32,916 nt of DNA from Candidatus Poribacteria bacterium (GTDB lineage: Bacteria; Poribacteria; WGA-4E; WGA-3G): the NCBI GenBank assembly GCA_028820845.1, contig JAPPII010000075.1:1-32916 (forward strand), in the 5' to 3' direction. Shown piece after piece: positions 7,292 to 15,754 of the stretch; the stretch's first letter is position 1; each line of letters opens with the position of its first letter. A program made the translations under genes and the position numbers. The notes under the pieces are model-generated. The model made no database searches. It was not told the DNA's origin and worked only from the letters and a program-made list of their open reading frames with translations.

Positions 7292-8788
7292 ATGGCAGAA
7301 ACCAAAGAAACTGTAGATGGCGGTACACTTCCCGATTGGGAGGTTGACGATTTACCTGCACCACCACCGTATCAATTTGGGAAAGCGTTCCGAAATATCT
7401 TAGGTCCCGGTATTATTGCGTTAGGGGGTTCAATTGGAAGTGGTGAGTGGCTGCTGGGTCCTGCGATTACCGCACAATACGGGGGTAGGTTGCTCTGGAT
7501 TGCGACAATCGCCATCTTGCTTCAGGTTATCCTGAACACAGAAGCAATTCGCTATACACTTTACACCGGCGAACCGATGATGAGCGGTTATATGCGATGT
7601 AAACCCGGCGCGCCTTTTTGGATGACTTTCTACTCAGGTATCAACTTTTTCGGGATTTGGCCCGGCTGGGCAATGACGGCTGCGACGGCATTGGCTGCCG
7701 CATGGCTCGGTTATATGCCACAAGACGCAGATGGCGGGACGGTGCGTGTGTTCGCATATCTCATCTTTTTCTCCTGCTTAGGGATTGTGCTATTCGGTGG
7801 AAAAATTTACAACTCGCTTGAAAAAGTACAACTCTTTATGGTCATTTGGATCATCAGCTACCTTGTCGTCATAGACCTGTTTATGGTGTCGCCGAAAGTC
7901 TGGTGGAGCGTTATCAAAGGGTTCTTTAGTTTCGGAGCACTCCCGACTGCAGGAGAAAACGGGCAGGTCAATTGGCTGTTGGTCGGTGCATTCGCGGCGT
8001 ATGCGGGTAGCGGTGGCTTAGGCAATGTTGGCATTACGCATTACGTCCGCGATAAAGGGTGGGGCATGAGCAGCCTTGTCGGTGCGATTCCCTCCATGAT
8101 TGGTGGCCAGCACGTAACCCTCTCACACTGGGGCAAAGTGTTTCGTATTACACCCGAAAACCTACAGAAGTTTAAAGAATGGTGGAAATATGTCAAGTTT
8201 GAACAGTATTATATTTGGATGATCGGGTGTTTCGTCGGTATCGCGTTGCCTGCAATGTTGACCTTGCAGTACGTGCCTCAGGGACAGGAGATGGAACAGT
8301 GGTCGGCAGCGGCAATGCAAGCGGAGGGACTTGAGGAAAAAGGTGGTAGGAGTCTCTGGTACCTTACACTGCTCTGCGGTTTCTGGGTTCTGTTCTCGAC
8401 ACAACTCGGTGGCGTAGATGGCGTGCCGCGCGGTTTTACCGATATTATCTGGACTGGGGTAAGACGGGCAAGAAACTTGGGTGAAAATAGCGCGAAATGG
8501 ATTTATTATCCAATTCTGGCGGTTTATATTCTCTGGGGCATCATTGCAATGTATCTCGCCAAACCGTTCTTTATGATCCTCGTATCGGCAACGATTGGTG
8601 GGTATCTACTCGTATTTTCGGCATTACATACGCTTTACGTGAACCGAAAATTCTTACCGCCAGAGATCCAAGCACCGTTGTGGAAACAGATTGGATTGGT
8701 GCTGTGCGCTGGGTACTATTCGATTTTCGGGACTATCACCGTCTATCAAAAAGTGCTTGTGCCTTATGTTTTCCCGATTTTCGGGTAA
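7292..8788 (+). CDS. Nramp-like multi-spanning membrane transporter lacking classical metal motifs
   Basis: A 498-residue polytopic membrane protein with a soluble N-terminus (about 35 residues) and roughly eleven hydrophobic segments. The first segment (NILGPGIIALGGSIGSGEWLLG, residues about 35-56, read as two halves) and its overall pattern recall the Nramp/natural-resistance transporter fold. The TM1 DPGN metal motif is replaced by a GSIGSGE stretch. In the region expected to carry the TM6 MPH motif I see GITHYVRDKGWG then AIPSMIGG and no MPH. The cargo is therefore probably not, or not only, a divalent metal. The RBS is GAGAAGG. The preceding Ldh-type gene, 65 bp upstream, suggests linkage to organic acid use, which is inference. 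Confidence 0.8.
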   Translation: MAETKETVDGGTLPDWEVDDLPAPPPYQFGKAFRNILGPGIIALGGSIGSGEWLLGPAITAQYGGRLLWIATIAILLQVILNTEAIRYTLYTGEPMMSGYMRCKPGAPFWMTFYSGINFFGIWPGWAMTAATALAAAWLGYMPQDADGGTVRVFAYLIFFSCLGIVLFGGKIYNSLEKVQLFMVIWIISYLVVIDLFMVSPKVWWSVIKGFFSFGALPTAGENGQVNWLLVGAFAAYAGSGGLGNVGITHYVRDKGWGMSSLVGAIPSMIGGQHVTLSHWGKVFRITPENLQKFKEWWKYVKFEQYYIWMIGCFVGIALPAMLTLQYVPQGQEMEQWSAAAMQAEGLEEKGGRSLWYLTLLCGFWVLFSTQLGGVDGVPRGFTDIIWTGVRRARNLGENSAKWIYYPILAVYILWGIIAMYLAKPFFMILVSATIGGYLLVFSALHTLYVNRKFLPPEIQAPLWKQIGLVLCAGYYSIFGTITVYQKVLVPYVFPIFG

Positions 8789-8830
8789 GCTGCCTCATTA
8801 AGTAGGGCTATGCCTGGATCAAAACTTGCT

Positions 8831-8859
8831 TTGACTTTGTATCCAAGATAGGATATACT
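8831..8859 (+). promoter_or_regulatory. Promoter for the small coiled-coil gene
   Basis: TTGACT (8831-8836), a 17-nt spacer, then TATACT (8854-8859). Each hexamer has one mismatch to consensus. It lies about 60 nt upstream of the start at 8922. Confidence 0.75.
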
Positions 8860-8921
8860 ATAGACATAGGCAATGACTTCTGGCTATGCCCTTTCAAATA
8901 TTCGCAAACAGGGGGAACCCA

Positions 8922-9236
8922 ATGCAAGCAAATGAACAGATCCTCCAAAAACTGGCGGATATAGAGAAGCGTTTTACAAATCTTGAGTCCGATGTAAAAG
9001 CACTTGATGCTGCACAGAAGGCACGTGACGACCTCCAGAAAGTCCAAAACGACGCACAAGAACAGCGATTGAACCGGATCGAGTCTGAATTGAAGGAAAC
9101 TCGAACGGAAATGATTGAGCTCCGAAAAGAGGGTACCGACCTGCGTGTGAGTCAGACGAGAGTTGAAGCAAAACTTGATGGGCTTATTGATCATATAAAG
9201 GAACAAAAAATTGACAAAAGTGAAACTGGAAAATAA
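8922..9236 (+). CDS. Small coiled-coil protein, probably frameshifted before its C-terminal membrane anchor
   Basis: The ATG at 8922 is chosen because AGGGGGAA precedes it at good spacing; a further in-frame ATG at 8886 has no RBS. The product is 104 residues, almost entirely heptad-rich and charged (QKLADIEKRFTNLE, then RIESELKETRTEMIELRKE). It stops at TAA 9234-9236, just after an A4 run. One extra base in that run would continue the frame through ITGIVASILIGVAAFLKSFF to a TAA at 9299-9301. That would give about 125 residues with a C-terminal transmembrane helix, an XhlA-like layout (coiled coil plus anchor). The gene may be a real frameshift mutant, a sequencing error, or a soluble form. 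Confidence 0.75.
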   Translation: MQANEQILQKLADIEKRFTNLESDVKALDAAQKARDDLQKVQNDAQEQRLNRIESELKETRTEMIELRKEGTDLRVSQTRVEAKLDGLIDHIKEQKIDKSETGK

Positions 9237-9353
9237 CCGGAATCGTCGCTTCTATTCTCATCGGTGTGGCAGCCTTCTTGAAATCTTTCTTTTTCGGATA
9301 AGCTGCCTCTCCCCCCGGCGATAGCATATCTTGCAAGATTGAACTGCTACATC

Positions 9354-10877
9354 TCACGTCCTTTGGTACTCTCCAATAATTGTCTCTCCAAGGCTTTCTA
9401 TTGAGGTTTCCCTCGCAAGCACATCAACCTTCACACCATTCTCTACGGCTGTCTTTTGCGTTGTGGGACCAATCACGGCGACCTTGACATCAGCGAGTAA
9501 TACTTCAGGAGCATGTGTCGGGAACATCTCCAAGAAGTTTGTAACCGTTGAGGAACTGGTGAACGTGACGATATTAATCCTGCCGCTCAAGAGGTCGGCT
9601 TCAATTTCATCTCGATTTTTGCTTACGACTTTGATGGTATCGTAGAGAGCGACCTCATCAACAATTGCCCCTTTCTCGCGCAAACCGTTGGGTAGGTAGG
9701 CAGTGGCGATTTTCGCGCGTGGCAGGAGTATTTTTTTCCCCCTCATGTCCTCCATTTCAGCAGCGATAGCACTTCCACCGGAGTGCGATGGAACAAAATC
9801 GGGATGAATGCCGATGTGGTTAAGAGCATTCACTGTTTTTGGTCCAACGGCACAGATTTTGTTTGTGCTGAATGCGCGAGCATCCTTCCCATTTTCGCGT
9901 AAGCGTTCATAGAAGATTTCCACGGCGTTAACACTTGTAAAGATAATCCAATCGTATCCTTTCGGAGAAGGTATGTCCACGTTCTCAATAGGTTGAATCT
10001 CTATGGTAGGGAATTGGATAACTTCGGCACCGTTTGCCTCCAAAAGTTCAGCGAACCCGCTCGCTTGGGCACGGGCGCGTGTAACGAGGATTCGCTTCCC
10101 GAAAAGCGGTTTGGTGTCAAACCATCGGAGTTGTTCACGGAGCCGGTTCACTTCACCGACGACGATAACTGCCGGACTTTCCAGTTGGGCTGCTTCAACC
10201 TTTTGAACAATATCATCCAAGGTGCCTTGGACGACCTGCTGTTGTGGTGTGGTCCCCACACGGACCAAACTCACAGGGGTTTGCGGGTCTCTGCCGTGTG
10301 TTATAAGCCGTTCAGCAATCTGATGCAGATGGGCAACACCCATGTAGACGACGAGCGTATCTACCGCTGTGGCAAGATGCTCCCAATTGATGTTTGAATC
10401 GGGACGCAATGCGGCGGAATGCCCTGTAACAAACGCTACCGACGAAGCATAGTCGCGATGTGTGACAGGAATGCCAGCATAAGCGGATGCAGCAATCGCA
10501 GAAGTAATCCCCGGAACCACCTCAAACGGAACACCCGCCTCGGTGAGAGCGACTGCCTCTTCGCCACCCCTTCCGAAGATATAAGGGTCTCCGCCTTTGA
10601 GACGCACGACCACTTTACCGGCTTTCGCATGTTCAACAAGCATCTGATTGAGTTCAGTTTGGCGCGTCGCTCGGATTCTTGGGTCGGGCGCTCGGATTTT
10701 CTCGGTGTGCGCCGGGCAGTGTTCCAAGAGGGCATCGTTCAGCAATAAATCATAGATGACAACATCTGCGCGTTGGAGACACTCTACACCTTTGAGTGTG
10801 ATAAGTTTTTGATCGCCTGGACCCGCACCTACAATATAAACAATGCCGGTATCCGATTTATCTGAAGATGCGTTCAT
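9354..10877 (-). CDS. cobA-hemD: Fused uroporphyrinogen-III C-methyltransferase / uroporphyrinogen-III synthase
   Basis: A 507-residue fusion. The N-terminal half (about 10-245) is an SAM-dependent uroporphyrinogen-III methyltransferase (VYIVGAGPGDQKLITLKG near 13-30; RLKGGDPYIFGRGGEE near 97-112; later VVYMGV). It makes precorrin-2 from uroporphyrinogen III. The C-terminal half (about 258-505) is HemD (KRILVTRARAQASGFAELL; DWIIFTSVNAVEIF; NIVTFTSSSTVTNF), which cyclises hydroxymethylbilane to uroporphyrinogen III. The fusion links the branch-point step to the sirohaem/corrin branch. It is the last gene of the hemA-hemC-cobA/hemD run, 11 bp after hemC. Such fusions are known in anaerobes and Gram-positives. 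Confidence 0.95.
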   Translation of the reverse strand: MNASSDKSDTGIVYIVGAGPGDQKLITLKGVECLQRADVVIYDLLLNDALLEHCPAHTEKIRAPDPRIRATRQTELNQMLVEHAKAGKVVVRLKGGDPYIFGRGGEEAVALTEAGVPFEVVPGITSAIAASAYAGIPVTHRDYASSVAFVTGHSAALRPDSNINWEHLATAVDTLVVYMGVAHLHQIAERLITHGRDPQTPVSLVRVGTTPQQQVVQGTLDDIVQKVEAAQLESPAVIVVGEVNRLREQLRWFDTKPLFGKRILVTRARAQASGFAELLEANGAEVIQFPTIEIQPIENVDIPSPKGYDWIIFTSVNAVEIFYERLRENGKDARAFSTNKICAVGPKTVNALNHIGIHPDFVPSHSGGSAIAAEMEDMRGKKILLPRAKIATAYLPNGLREKGAIVDEVALYDTIKVVSKNRDEIEADLLSGRINIVTFTSSSTVTNFLEMFPTHAPEVLLADVKVAVIGPTTQKTAVENGVKVDVLARETSIESLGETIIGEYQRT

Positions 10878-10888
10878 CAGGAGTTCCC

Positions 10889-11800
10889 CTATAACCTCAA
10901 CAGTTCAGTTGCCCCACTACTTTGAAGTTTTTCGGCTACGATTTCGCCCAAGTATTTTGCTGCATCAGGTGTCCCGGTGGCAGTCTCTACAATACGATGG
11001 ATTCCTTCCGGGTGACACACGGCGGCAATAAGCGAAAGTTCACCATCAGCATGCCAAGCATGCGCACCCACAGGGATTTGGCATCCACCGCCGAGGCTTT
11101 CCAATACAGCCCTTTCAGCAGTAGCCTCAGCAACCGTCTGCGAATCGTTGAGAGGTGCGAGCAAAGCCTCGACAGTCCTATCGCCTTCCCGTGCTTCAAT
11201 CGCCAGGGCACCCTGTCCGACAGCGGGGACCATCCGTTCTATATCAAAATATTGTGTGATAATTTCGGGTTCGAGGAGGCGTTTGATTCCCGCCGCAGCG
11301 AGTATAATGCCGTCAAGGTCAGTTTCACGAAGTTTGCGTAACCGCGTATCAATGTTCCCTCGGACATCAACGACCCGCAGATTCGGACGCATACCCAGAA
11401 GTTGCGCCTTCCGACGTGGACTTGTAGTGCCGATCTTTGCACCACCGAGCAAATCTTCCAAGGGGAATCCCGTAGCAGTGATAAGCACATCTCGGGGATC
11501 CTCTCGCTCTGGAATAGCAGCGATGCAGAGACCTTGTGGCAGCTCTGTCGGAAGATCCTTCAAACTATGGACTGCGATGTCAATGTCCCGCGTCAAGAGC
11601 GCGTCTTCTATCTCTTTGGTAAATACCCCTTTACCGAGCCCAAGGAGTGAAGCCTCTGGATTGGTGTCCCCAGTGGTTTTGATGACCTCTATATGGACTT
11701 CAAGATTCGGAAAATGGGTTTCCAATTGATTTCTAACGAATTGTGCTTGCCAGCGCGCGAGTTGACTACCACGTGTGCCGATTGTAAGCGAGTTCTGCAT
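10889..11800 (-). CDS. hemC: Hydroxymethylbilane synthase (porphobilinogen deaminase)
   Basis: A 303-residue protein, normal family length, that joins four porphobilinogens into hydroxymethylbilane in the cytoplasm. It shows IGTRGSQLARWQAQ (7-20), HSLKDLP with the catalytic Asp82, TSPRRKAQLL (126-135) with substrate-binding arginines, and ESLGGGCQIPVGAHA, where Cys240 should carry the dipyrromethane cofactor. I chose the ATG at 11798-11800 over the TTG just before it because AAGGAA lies 5 nt upstream of the ATG. Its neighbours are hemA upstream (52 bp) and cobA-hemD downstream (11 bp), consistent with one transcript. Confidence 0.96.
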   Translation of the reverse strand: MQNSLTIGTRGSQLARWQAQFVRNQLETHFPNLEVHIEVIKTTGDTNPEASLLGLGKGVFTKEIEDALLTRDIDIAVHSLKDLPTELPQGLCIAAIPEREDPRDVLITATGFPLEDLLGGAKIGTTSPRRKAQLLGMRPNLRVVDVRGNIDTRLRKLRETDLDGIILAAAGIKRLLEPEIITQYFDIERMVPAVGQGALAIEAREGDRTVEALLAPLNDSQTVAEATAERAVLESLGGGCQIPVGAHAWHADGELSLIAAVCHPEGIHRIVETATGTPDAAKYLGEIVAEKLQSSGATELLRL

Positions 11801-11852
11801 CAAAGTTCCTTGTGACTTAAAGGGGTGTGTAATGACCGAGGTATAGATTTAC

Positions 11853-13154
11853 CTACAACTCCGAATTATCATCGTTAACATCCAGTTCAAACAGTTCTTG
11901 TAAGGCTTGGACATATTGCGCGTGATCGGCATCACCATCGTTGACAGCACATCGGAGATTTTGCATGGGATGATGGAGCAGTTTTTTAACGATAGCCTGC
12001 GTCATAGAGGTGATAGCAGCCTCCTGCTGATCGGAGAGTGTTGTTTTGTAGAAGCACGCTTGCAATTCGCTATCAGCGACCTGCCGAAACTGCTGATGGA
12101 TTGCCTTAATTGTAGGATTAACCTGAAAGACTTGTAATTGGTTGTAGAACCGTTTGGCTTCTTCAGTGACGATCCGTTCTGCCTGGACGGCTTCTTGCTG
12201 TCTGTCTTGGAGGTTGGAGGCAACAACAGCTTCAAGGTCATCAATATTGTATAGGAAAGCATGATCAACCTTACTCACGTCGGGGTCAATATCGCGTGGC
12301 ACTGCAATGTCAATGAGAAACATATATCGGTGCTTGCGTCTGCGCATGATGTCCGCAAGGGGTTGTCGATTGATGAGATAATACGGTGCATCCGTAGAAC
12401 TGATGACAATATCTGCATCCATGAGGAAATCAAGGTTGCTATCATAAGGGAGAGGTGTTCCGTTAAACTTCTCGGCGACTTTGACGGCGCGCGTATAAGT
12501 GCGGTTTGCAACGATGACCTTGGAAACACCATTCGCAACAAGATGCTTCGCAGTCAGTTCACTCATTTCACCGGCTCCAAGAATCGCGACAGTTTTGCCT
12601 TCAAGCGTATTAAAAATTTTCTTGGCGAGTTCAACAGCGGCGTAACTAATAGAGACAGCACCCGTAGTGATTGCTGTCTCGGAACGGACGCGTTTACCAA
12701 CACTAAAGGCTTTGGTGAAAAGTCGATTGAGGATAGAGCCTACAGCACCCGATGAACGCGAAAGGTCGTAAGCGGTTTTGATTTGCCCCAATATTTGGGA
12801 CTCACCGACGACCATAGAATCAAGGCTCGATGTCACTCTGAAGAGATGCTGGATCGTCTCAAGGTTATGGTGGAGATAGCACCATTTCTTGAGCGATTCG
12901 ACGCGCATCTGATGGAATTGGGCAAGAAACTCAAGGAGCATTTTGGCGGCTGCATCAGCATTTCGAATTGCATGCGCAACCGCATAAAGTTCCACCCGGT
13001 TACAGGTAGAGAGAATCACTGCCTCTTGAACCTGATCAGATTCGCACAAGCGTTGGAGGGATTCAATAAGTTGTTCTTCGGAAAACGCCAACTTCTCCCT
13101 AAACTCAATGGGAGCAACATGATGGCTGGTTCCGACGGAGACAAGCTGGTTCAT
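11853..13154 (-). CDS. hemA: Glutamyl-tRNA reductase
   Basis: A 433-residue protein of usual length that reduces glutamyl-tRNA to glutamate-1-semialdehyde with NADPH, the first committed tetrapyrrole step. The N-terminal catalytic domain shows VGTSHHVAPIEFREKLAF and ILSTCNRVELYAV, with nucleophile Cys51. The middle Rossmann domain shows TVAILGAGEMSELTAKHL (near 186-203), and a helical dimerisation domain follows. No clear Shine-Dalgarno site precedes the ATG; the leader is short and A-rich. A perfect sigma-70 promoter lies about 45-75 nt upstream, so this gene opens its own hemA-hemC-cobA/hemD unit. The next step enzyme, hemL, is in the same cluster at 19025. Confidence 0.96.
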   Translation of the reverse strand: MNQLVSVGTSHHVAPIEFREKLAFSEEQLIESLQRLCESDQVQEAVILSTCNRVELYAVAHAIRNADAAAKMLLEFLAQFHQMRVESLKKWCYLHHNLETIQHLFRVTSSLDSMVVGESQILGQIKTAYDLSRSSGAVGSILNRLFTKAFSVGKRVRSETAITTGAVSISYAAVELAKKIFNTLEGKTVAILGAGEMSELTAKHLVANGVSKVIVANRTYTRAVKVAEKFNGTPLPYDSNLDFLMDADIVISSTDAPYYLINRQPLADIMRRRKHRYMFLIDIAVPRDIDPDVSKVDHAFLYNIDDLEAVVASNLQDRQQEAVQAERIVTEEAKRFYNQLQVFQVNPTIKAIHQQFRQVADSELQACFYKTTLSDQQEAAITSMTQAIVKKLLHHPMQNLRCAVNDGDADHAQYVQALQELFELDVNDDNSEL

Positions 13155-13200
13155 TTTTTTTCAAGAAATTTAAAAAGATGTACACGCGTGTATTTGGTAA

Positions 13201-13229
13201 ATTATATCACAGATTACGGCTCATGTCAA
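13201..13229 (-). promoter_or_regulatory. Consensus sigma-70 promoter upstream of hemA
   Basis: On the minus strand TTGACA (13224-13229), a 17-nt spacer and TATAAT (13201-13206). Both hexamers are perfect and the spacing is optimal. Confidence 0.9.
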
Positions 13230-13268
13230 ATTTAGGAAGCAAGCGAGTCTGAGGGTCCTAAAAACTGT

Positions 13269-14825
13269 TTAATTCCCTCGTGGACCTTCAATTTCCGAAT
13301 TCAATTCCGCAGCTTTCTGAAAATTATCTTTCGCCTCTTCTTGTAGTCCAAGGCCTTGCTTTGCGAGTCCGCGATTGTAGTAGGCATCTGCGTAATCAGA
13401 TTTTAGGCGGATCGCTTCAGTATAATCTTCTATAGCAGCGCGATAATGGCTTTCTGCTTGATCCATATTATTCTGGGCAGTTTTAAGTTTAGCAAGGTAA
13501 AGCTGCGCATCACCACGATTTTTGTAGGTATCAACGTTTTCTGGTTCAAGCCTGTATTTCGCATAAACGCGCATCAAGGAGTCTTCAGCATACTCTGAGC
13601 TCAACTTGATAGCCTTCGTACAGTCCTCAATGGCTGTTTGATAATGTATCCGCGCTTTGTCTACATTTCCTTGGGTGACTTCAGATTGAGCCAATCTAAT
13701 CTTCGTATAACCGCGATTGCTGTAGGCCCCAGCGTACTCCGGGTTAAGTTTGACAGCTTCATTAAAGTGTGCAATTGCCTGGTTATAGTAATCCAATGCT
13801 TCGTCTGCATTTCCTTTAGTATCTTCAAATTCACCAAACTTAGTTTTCGCATAACCGCCGAATCTGTAAGCTTCTGGTAAACCTGAATCGTCTGGACTTA
13901 GTTCAATGTCTTTGTTTAAGTCTGACATCGCTTCGTTATAGCAATTCTGTGCTTCCTTTCTATTTCCCTTAGCCTCTTTAGACTCACCAAGAAGCCACTT
14001 TGCCCACCCGCGATATCCATAGAAGATATCAGCCCCTTCTGGGTATAGATCAATCGCTTTATCAAACGCACCTATTGCTCCAATGTAATCCCCACGAAAG
14101 ATTTCACGCCGTCCCCGCATTACGTGGGTATAAGCACGGACAAGGTCTCTTTTCCGAAATTGTTTCAGAGATTCTATTGAATCTGATTGGGCAAGTAGTA
14201 ACTTGAGAACATTTGACGCAACGGCAATACCATCAATTCCTGTACTGGCAGCAGCAACCCCTATGACTTCCCTTTTGCTGTTCAGTACGGGCCCACCACT
14301 CATGCCACCAACATACTCGGCTTTCACTCGAAACGCTTTGCGGTTATCGCTAATACCATGTATGATACCTGCCGTGACCCTGTATTTTGTTTCAGGGTAC
14401 CCCAAGGTAGAGACTGGTTCGCCGATTTCAACAGCATCGCTGTCCCCAAGGGAAAAGGGTACGCCTGCTCCTGATACCTTTAAAATAACTAAATCATGTT
14501 CGACATCAAATGCTGTGACCCCTTCAACCTCCAATATTGTTTTTTCGTCAGTTAACTTTGCAAAGACGAGATTTTTGGTAGCGACATTGTGAAAGTTGGT
14601 TGCAATTTTATCACGCGCCACAAAGAAACCACTACCAATCTGAGCTAATTTGCCGGATGCTCTAACCAAGCGTATTTGTACTGTAGAACCTTCTCCTTTT
14701 TCAACTGCTAAGCTACTTACGGACGTGATGTTTCCTTTGGCAATTTGCTGGGGAGCCCGCGTACATGAAAAAAGAATTCCTAATAAAACGAGCAAAGCAG
14801 ATAAGAATTTTCTGTTATAGTTCAT
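13269..14825 (-). CDS. Trypsin-like serine protease with TPR repeats, probable lipoprotein
   Basis: A 518-residue protein. The N-terminus has a hydrophobic stretch ending LLGILFSC, so Cys21 is a likely lipidation site (Phe at -2 is not ideal). Residues about 45-212 form a trypsin/HtrA-like protease: His79 in IATNFHNVAT, Asp111 in VEHDLVILKV, Ser176 in GGMSGGPVLN, so the catalytic triad is complete. No PDZ domain is seen. From about 225 to the end come about six TPR-like helical repeats (for example GAYSNRGYTKIRLAQ and DAYYNRGLAKQGLGLQEEAKDNFQKA). The likely site of action is the outer face of a membrane. The RBS is AAGGAAG. It lies between the CcsA/HemX-like gene (23 bp upstream) and hemA. 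A direct role in tetrapyrrole metabolism is not evident. Confidence 0.88.
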   Translation of the reverse strand: MNYNRKFLSALLVLLGILFSCTRAPQQIAKGNITSVSSLAVEKGEGSTVQIRLVRASGKLAQIGSGFFVARDKIATNFHNVATKNLVFAKLTDEKTILEVEGVTAFDVEHDLVILKVSGAGVPFSLGDSDAVEIGEPVSTLGYPETKYRVTAGIIHGISDNRKAFRVKAEYVGGMSGGPVLNSKREVIGVAAASTGIDGIAVASNVLKLLLAQSDSIESLKQFRKRDLVRAYTHVMRGRREIFRGDYIGAIGAFDKAIDLYPEGADIFYGYRGWAKWLLGESKEAKGNRKEAQNCYNEAMSDLNKDIELSPDDSGLPEAYRFGGYAKTKFGEFEDTKGNADEALDYYNQAIAHFNEAVKLNPEYAGAYSNRGYTKIRLAQSEVTQGNVDKARIHYQTAIEDCTKAIKLSSEYAEDSLMRVYAKYRLEPENVDTYKNRGDAQLYLAKLKTAQNNMDQAESHYRAAIEDYTEAIRLKSDYADAYYNRGLAKQGLGLQEEAKDNFQKAAELNSEIEGPRGN

Positions 14826-14848
14826 AAGGGTCTTCCTTATTTTTCGTA

Positions 14849-15691
14849 TTAGCGGTATGTATGCATGCTGTCTAAAAAGAGGTCTACACCAACATAGGTA
14901 CAGAGAACAGCAACAAACCCGAGGATTGCGGCGTAGGCGGCTCTACGTCCGTGCCATCCCCAAAACTGGCGGCAACCGATTTGCGCTACATAGATAAGCC
15001 ACGTCACCAATGTAGAGATCACTTTCGCATCAATCCATCTCCACGGCACATCTCGGATATATTGTGTCCAGAGACTTCCAACGATAACTCCCATTGTGAG
15101 CAGAATTACGCCGAGAATCGTGCAGCGATATCCAAGTTCATCGGAAATACCGAGAGAGGGTAGAAGGTTGTCAAGAAGAGCATCCGCTTTTCTACGAATT
15201 TTCCGCTCTGCTATCAGATACATCAACCCAAATCCAAAGGCGGCGATGAATGCGGCGTAGGCAAGAAAAATAAGTGAGGTATGCGCCAGAAGCCAGTAGT
15301 TTTGCAAGGGTTCGGGGAGGGCAGCGGTGTGCGTTGCGAAGCTATATGAAATGAGTATCGCAATAAAAGCAACCGGCATGACGAAGCTGCCGAGTGTGCG
15401 GAGCTGCGTTAAACGCACAATGAGTAGATAAATCAGCGTGATCGCCCATGCGAAAAAAGCAATGGAGTCGGTCCAGTGTGTCATCGGAAAATGCCCCTGC
15501 AGTAGCCACCAAAGTGCGATAAAAACAGTCAAAAAGGCGAAACCGATGATAGTACACCAAAAAGCAATTCGTTCGATAGTTGGGCGAATTACGGAGGCTT
15601 CAGTCCGATTGCCGATAGCCAGCGAAAGGGTGTGAAAAATGCTTGCTGCTAAGTATATTAAAAGGGTGACGAGAAACAGAAAATTTATCAT
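14849..15691 (-). CDS. CcsA/HemX-like cytochrome c assembly family membrane protein
   Basis: A 280-residue integral membrane protein with about eight hydrophobic segments. It matches the CcsA/HemX type: a conserved His in LLAHTSLIFLAYAAF, a long cytoplasmic loop, and near residue 205-230 GSLWTQYIRDVPWRWIDAKV. That last stretch corresponds to the family's tryptophan-rich WxWDxKE haem-handling motif, here in divergent form. Members either handle haem for cytochrome c assembly or, as HemX beside hemA, affect GluTR levels. The location in a hem cluster favours HemX-like or haem export/assembly work. Only a weak GGGAAT precedes the ATG. The Uma2 gene ends 63 bp upstream. Confidence 0.85.
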   Translation of the reverse strand: MINFLFLVTLLIYLAASIFHTLSLAIGNRTEASVIRPTIERIAFWCTIIGFAFLTVFIALWWLLQGHFPMTHWTDSIAFFAWAITLIYLLIVRLTQLRTLGSFVMPVAFIAILISYSFATHTAALPEPLQNYWLLAHTSLIFLAYAAFIAAFGFGLMYLIAERKIRRKADALLDNLLPSLGISDELGYRCTILGVILLTMGVIVGSLWTQYIRDVPWRWIDAKVISTLVTWLIYVAQIGCRQFWGWHGRRAAYAAILGFVAVLCTYVGVDLFLDSMHTYR

Positions 15692-15754
15692 ATTCCCTGC
15701 TTTTTGAGACCATAAGGGCAGACAGCGTGTAGATATAACTGTCCTGCTGATGTG

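Noticed and set aside
9302-9353. Possible terminator after cobA-hemD
   Set aside because: Only a weak imperfect stem and no U-tract on either strand.
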